This document shows, piece by piece, positions 61,482-64,000 of a DNA stretch of 64,000 nucleotides. The stretch comes from Macrotrachela quadricornifera (lineage: Eukaryota > Rotifera > Eurotatoria > Philodinida > Philodinidae). Both the position numbers and the translations under genes were made by a program. The notes beneath the pieces were generated by a model. That model searched no databases, was not told where the DNA came from, and saw nothing but the letters and a program-made list of their open reading frames with translations. The stretch's first letter is position 1. The number at the start of each line of letters is the position of its first letter. The stretch lies in assembly GCA_022393335.1 (NCBI GenBank), contig JAJEKB010021880.1:388386-452385 (forward strand), in the 5' to 3' direction.

Positions 61482-61553
61482 CCCATCTTAGCCGTCGAAA
61501 ACGACGTTTCCATCCGACACTGCGAGGAAGTGAAGGGTTGGGTTTTGTCGGAC
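61482..61553 (-). ncRNA. HDV-like self-cleaving ribozyme at the LINE 5' end
   Basis: From the first base of the element (complement of 61553) the RNA fits the HDV-like double pseudoknot. P1: GUCCGAC pairs with GUCGGAU (7 bp, with the expected G-U wobble at the cleavage point). P3: ACU with AGU around loop UCCUCGC. P1.1: CC of the loop with GG after P1. P4: hairpin CGUCG-UUUU-CGACG. J4/2: GCUAAGA, with the catalytic-type C. P2: CCCA with UGGG, only 4 bp. The loop UCCUCGC matches the HDV ribozyme as I remember it. The cleavage position coincides with the border of the 12-bp target duplication. By known biology of R2/RTE-type elements it frees the 5' end of the element RNA. Confidence 0.8.
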
Positions 61554-61735
61554 CAGAGACAGGATACTTAGTAAAATACTTGGTACTTTCTGTACTTTGT
61601 ACTTGGAAATCTCAAGTACAAGTAAAAATTTTTCAGTACAAGTAAATATACTTGTACTTAGAAATTGTTACTGTGTACTGGTACTAAGTATTAATTTACT
61701 AAAGTACAGTACTATCAGTACAAAATGTACTTTAA

Positions 61736-62776
61736 TCCTTTACGGCCGGCTACCAAAAGATAGCAAGCGAAAAATTCTTCTTCTGTATACTCTTTGACTC
61801 TAAGGTGTGAAAGTTACATAATTCCATCTTGAATTTTAAAGAATTGATATTGAGCCAAATGTCAACATGTTGCGTTTTGCTAACATCCGGTCGTAAGAGC
61901 ACAAAAAGTACGAAAAAGACATTTATTTTTCATTGATGGATGAGCAATAATTTGCTGTTAGCTTTAGTCCAAACCATGAAACAAAAACATGTTTTGTTCA
62001 TCTATCCACCTCTTATAGCTCTAACGTGAGATATATTCCCATAATACTCAAAAACTTTCCGATATAATGCAAATTTCACCTATTTTCCTTAAAGAAGCTC
62101 ACAAACTCTGCGAGATTCTAACGAGACTTACAGCACATTATAGTATTCATATTCAGACTATTATAAAATATTACCAATCATGTTAAAACCCTACTATATT
62201 CTAGGCTTCGCTAGAGAAAATACGCGGAATTTGCACTATTTCGGAAAGTTTTTGAGTATTATGGGAATATATCTCACGTTAGAGCTATAAGAGGTGGATA
62301 GATGAATAAAACATGTTTTTGTTTCACGGTCTGGACTAAAACTAACAGCAGATTATTGCTCTTTCATCGATGAAAGATAATTGTCTTTTTCCAACTTTTT
62401 GTATCCTTACGACCGGATTTGCCAAAAGGCAACATTTTGGTACTCTTCTTCGAGTAAACTGGATGGTTCATCTTATTGGTATAACAGATAACGGATCTGG
62501 AGAGAAAAATTAACCACTAATTAGTTCTCGCATCGAATGCTCGAACAAATGGAAAACAGATCATTTCTACTAGAGAGCTATTATGGGTCGTGGCGGAAGA
62601 ATTCATTCTTCGTGTCAATAAAAGCTTTCTCTTTTCTTGAAAAGACATAGGTTTGTCCTAAAATTCACATAATTAATTATCAAATCGTTTAAAGAACTAT
62701 ATATCATCACTTTAAGATAAATCCTAAGATGACATTAGCAAAATGTTGCCAAATGACAACATCCAGCCGTAAAGGG
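61736..62776. mobile_element. piggyBac-like MITE inside the hAT element
   Basis: 1,041-bp element with inverted ends tcctttacggccgg / ccagccgtaaaggg and TTAA on both sides (61732-61735, 62777-62780). CCCTTT-type ends with TTAA are canonical for piggyBac. No transposase. The core is a long inverted repeat (arms about 61857-62076 and 62222-62442; for example ctctaacgtgagatatattc in the left arm), so the whole element can form a large hairpin. Confidence 0.85.
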
Positions 62777-63260
62777 TTAACAGAATTTTAAATTAAAACA
62801 AACATTGTATTCTAAAATGAAATGAATTAAAATAAATAATACATTAGTTCTATATGATTAATATCGAAAAGAACTAGCTTTTTAAAATTTGATTCGACAT
62901 TAATAAATGCTTTTGACCTTCTAATAACACATTTCTATACATAATGATTTTATAAGAAATGAAAAGATAATTCTTAGTGATAATTTATATAAAGATGTTG
63001 CTAAGGTGCAAAGTAGGGCATGTTTTGAACCTGAGTGTTATTTAAGACTGTGTTAACAACGAATTATGTTCAAGAATAAATGTACTTAGCATGAGTACTT
63101 GAAGTACTGGTACTTAAGTACAGTTGTACTTTTTACTAATACTAAGTACAAAATACTTAAGTAAAAATTTACTGAGTAAAGTACAAAGTACATGAAGCTA
63201 GTACAAAGTAATTATACTTGTACTTGGTATACTTGTACTTGTCCAGTCTCTGAAACAGTA

Positions 63261-64000
63261 GAATGCCGGACACTTATTCCAAAAGTCACCGAAAAATATT
63301 CATGTAAATAGATCAAACAACTTATAATCAAAATTTAGCTTACATTTCTTTTTAGAGAAACATCTTTTACGATGATAACCTATTTAAAACATAATCATTC
63401 TTAATTATCGACATAATTAGATGAAAGGCTTGCTTTAGAAGAAAAATGCTTTTCTACTGGCACATTCTAGCAGCGATCTAGTTAGATAACTTTGTGAACA
63501 ATAATTCTTTTCAACACTTTTCAATCTTACTCAGATAAGTTATAAAGAGAATGAAAAATCCGAAAATCGTCGTGGAAAAGGAAGATGAGAATATTAAGAT
63601 TAAATCTGAACCATCGGATTTCTAATGTCCACTAAAAAGTTCTATTCGTTTAGAGAAAGTTGGACAAAACACAAACTTTTGTGGACTTTGCTTCTTTCAA
63701 AGATTTGCGATAATTAAAACGAAAAGATAATGAAAAAGTTAAGCACGAATTTCTTCAAACAAATAATATTCTCACTATTGTGACAATATCGACAAAAATC
63801 TATAGTGACTATTATAGAATGAAAATATTCTTATACAAGACATTTTCCTTGTCAATCATAGAGATAATTACTCGTTTTACGCTACTAAAATTCAATGATA
63901 TATTTACAAGAATATAATGGTTTCATTAGCTTTTTAATATTCTAGCTGCGATACTTTTTCTTTCGACCAAAGTTGACATTAACGTTTTTATAAGTCAGTT
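63261..64000. other. Right-hand end, no gene recognised
   Basis: AT-rich flank after the hAT target duplication. No frame or repeat that I can support. Confidence 0.45.

Larger units (their letters stand above)
58249..61553 (-). mobile_element. Apparently full-length non-LTR retrotransposon (LINE)
   Basis: 3.3-kb element on the minus strand, flanked by a perfect 12-bp duplication (cagagacaggat at 58237-58248 and 61554-61565). The 5' leader of about 117 nt folds as an HDV-like ribozyme. One ORF follows (endonuclease plus RT), and the 3' end is a (TGA)n tail of 23 nt whose first TGA is the ORF stop codon, so there is no other 3' UTR. No damage is visible, so insertion is recent. The overall design recalls RTE-like or ingi/L1Tc-like elements; the exact clade is unresolved. 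Confidence 0.92.
58237..63252. mobile_element. hAT-like non-autonomous element hosting a transposon nest
   Basis: Ends cagagacaggat (left) and gtccagtctctg (right) are imperfect inverted repeats flanked by the 8-bp duplication aaacagta (58229-58236, 63253-63260). Both subterminal regions consist of gtacttgtact-type repeats (61575-61730, 63085-63245), typical of transposase-binding arrays. A LINE inserted after the first 12 bp, and a TTAA-type element sits in the middle. Without them the hAT element is about 0.65 kb and codes for nothing. Confidence 0.85.

Overview
The window reads as nuclear DNA of a small invertebrate, most likely a bdelloid rotifer. It is AT-rich, genes sit on both strands, and introns are very short (about 48-100 bp, GT-AG). 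Its protein families are ones I associate with bdelloids: ART-TPR, ARM-TIR-SAM, NHL, LDLa/EGF/7TM, F-box and alpha-arrestin. The host call is inference from this style and content; no rRNA or marker gene is present.

Layout. 0-3.7 kb: a foldback repeat and otherwise unexplained DNA. 3.7-8.5 kb: a decayed LDLa/EGF/multi-TM receptor. 9.5-12.3 kb (-): a spliced helical-TIR-SAM gene. 12.9-17.4 kb: largely empty. 17.4-23.2 kb: three secreted-protein genes and a broken relative, next to a duplicated 0.7 kb repeat. 25.0-29.2 kb (-): an LRR relic and a 1,240-residue membrane protein made of three tandem units. 30.7-36.4 kb: a STRA6-like receptor gene with a signal peptide and an EGF module, bracketed by inverted copies of a dispersed repeat. 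37.2-38.1 kb: a hAT-type MITE nested in another. 38.6-41.7 kb: gene relics, one split by a 1.7 kb insertion carrying a minisatellite. 42.2-45.2 kb (+): an intact ART-TPR protein. 46.6-47.7 kb: a second ART gene, dead and carrying a TTAA-type MITE. 49.7-54.3 kb (+): an F-box gene, an HSP70 relic, a foldback and an alpha-arrestin. 55.8-56.9 kb (-): an NHL propeller gene. 58.2-63.3 kb: a transposon nest (LINE plus piggyBac-like element inside a hAT-like element).

Most living genes encode receptor, secreted, membrane or innate-type signalling proteins and none forms an operon. The most informative discoveries are: (1) an apparently complete non-LTR retrotransposon whose 5' end folds as an HDV-like ribozyme with the predicted cleavage point exactly at the target-site-duplication border; (2) the triple-unit membrane protein, whose two exons join in frame and which may be a natural single-chain trimer of a two-TM channel-like subunit; (3) several insertions whose order can be read from intact duplications (8-bp hAT type, TTAA piggyBac type, 12-bp LINE type).
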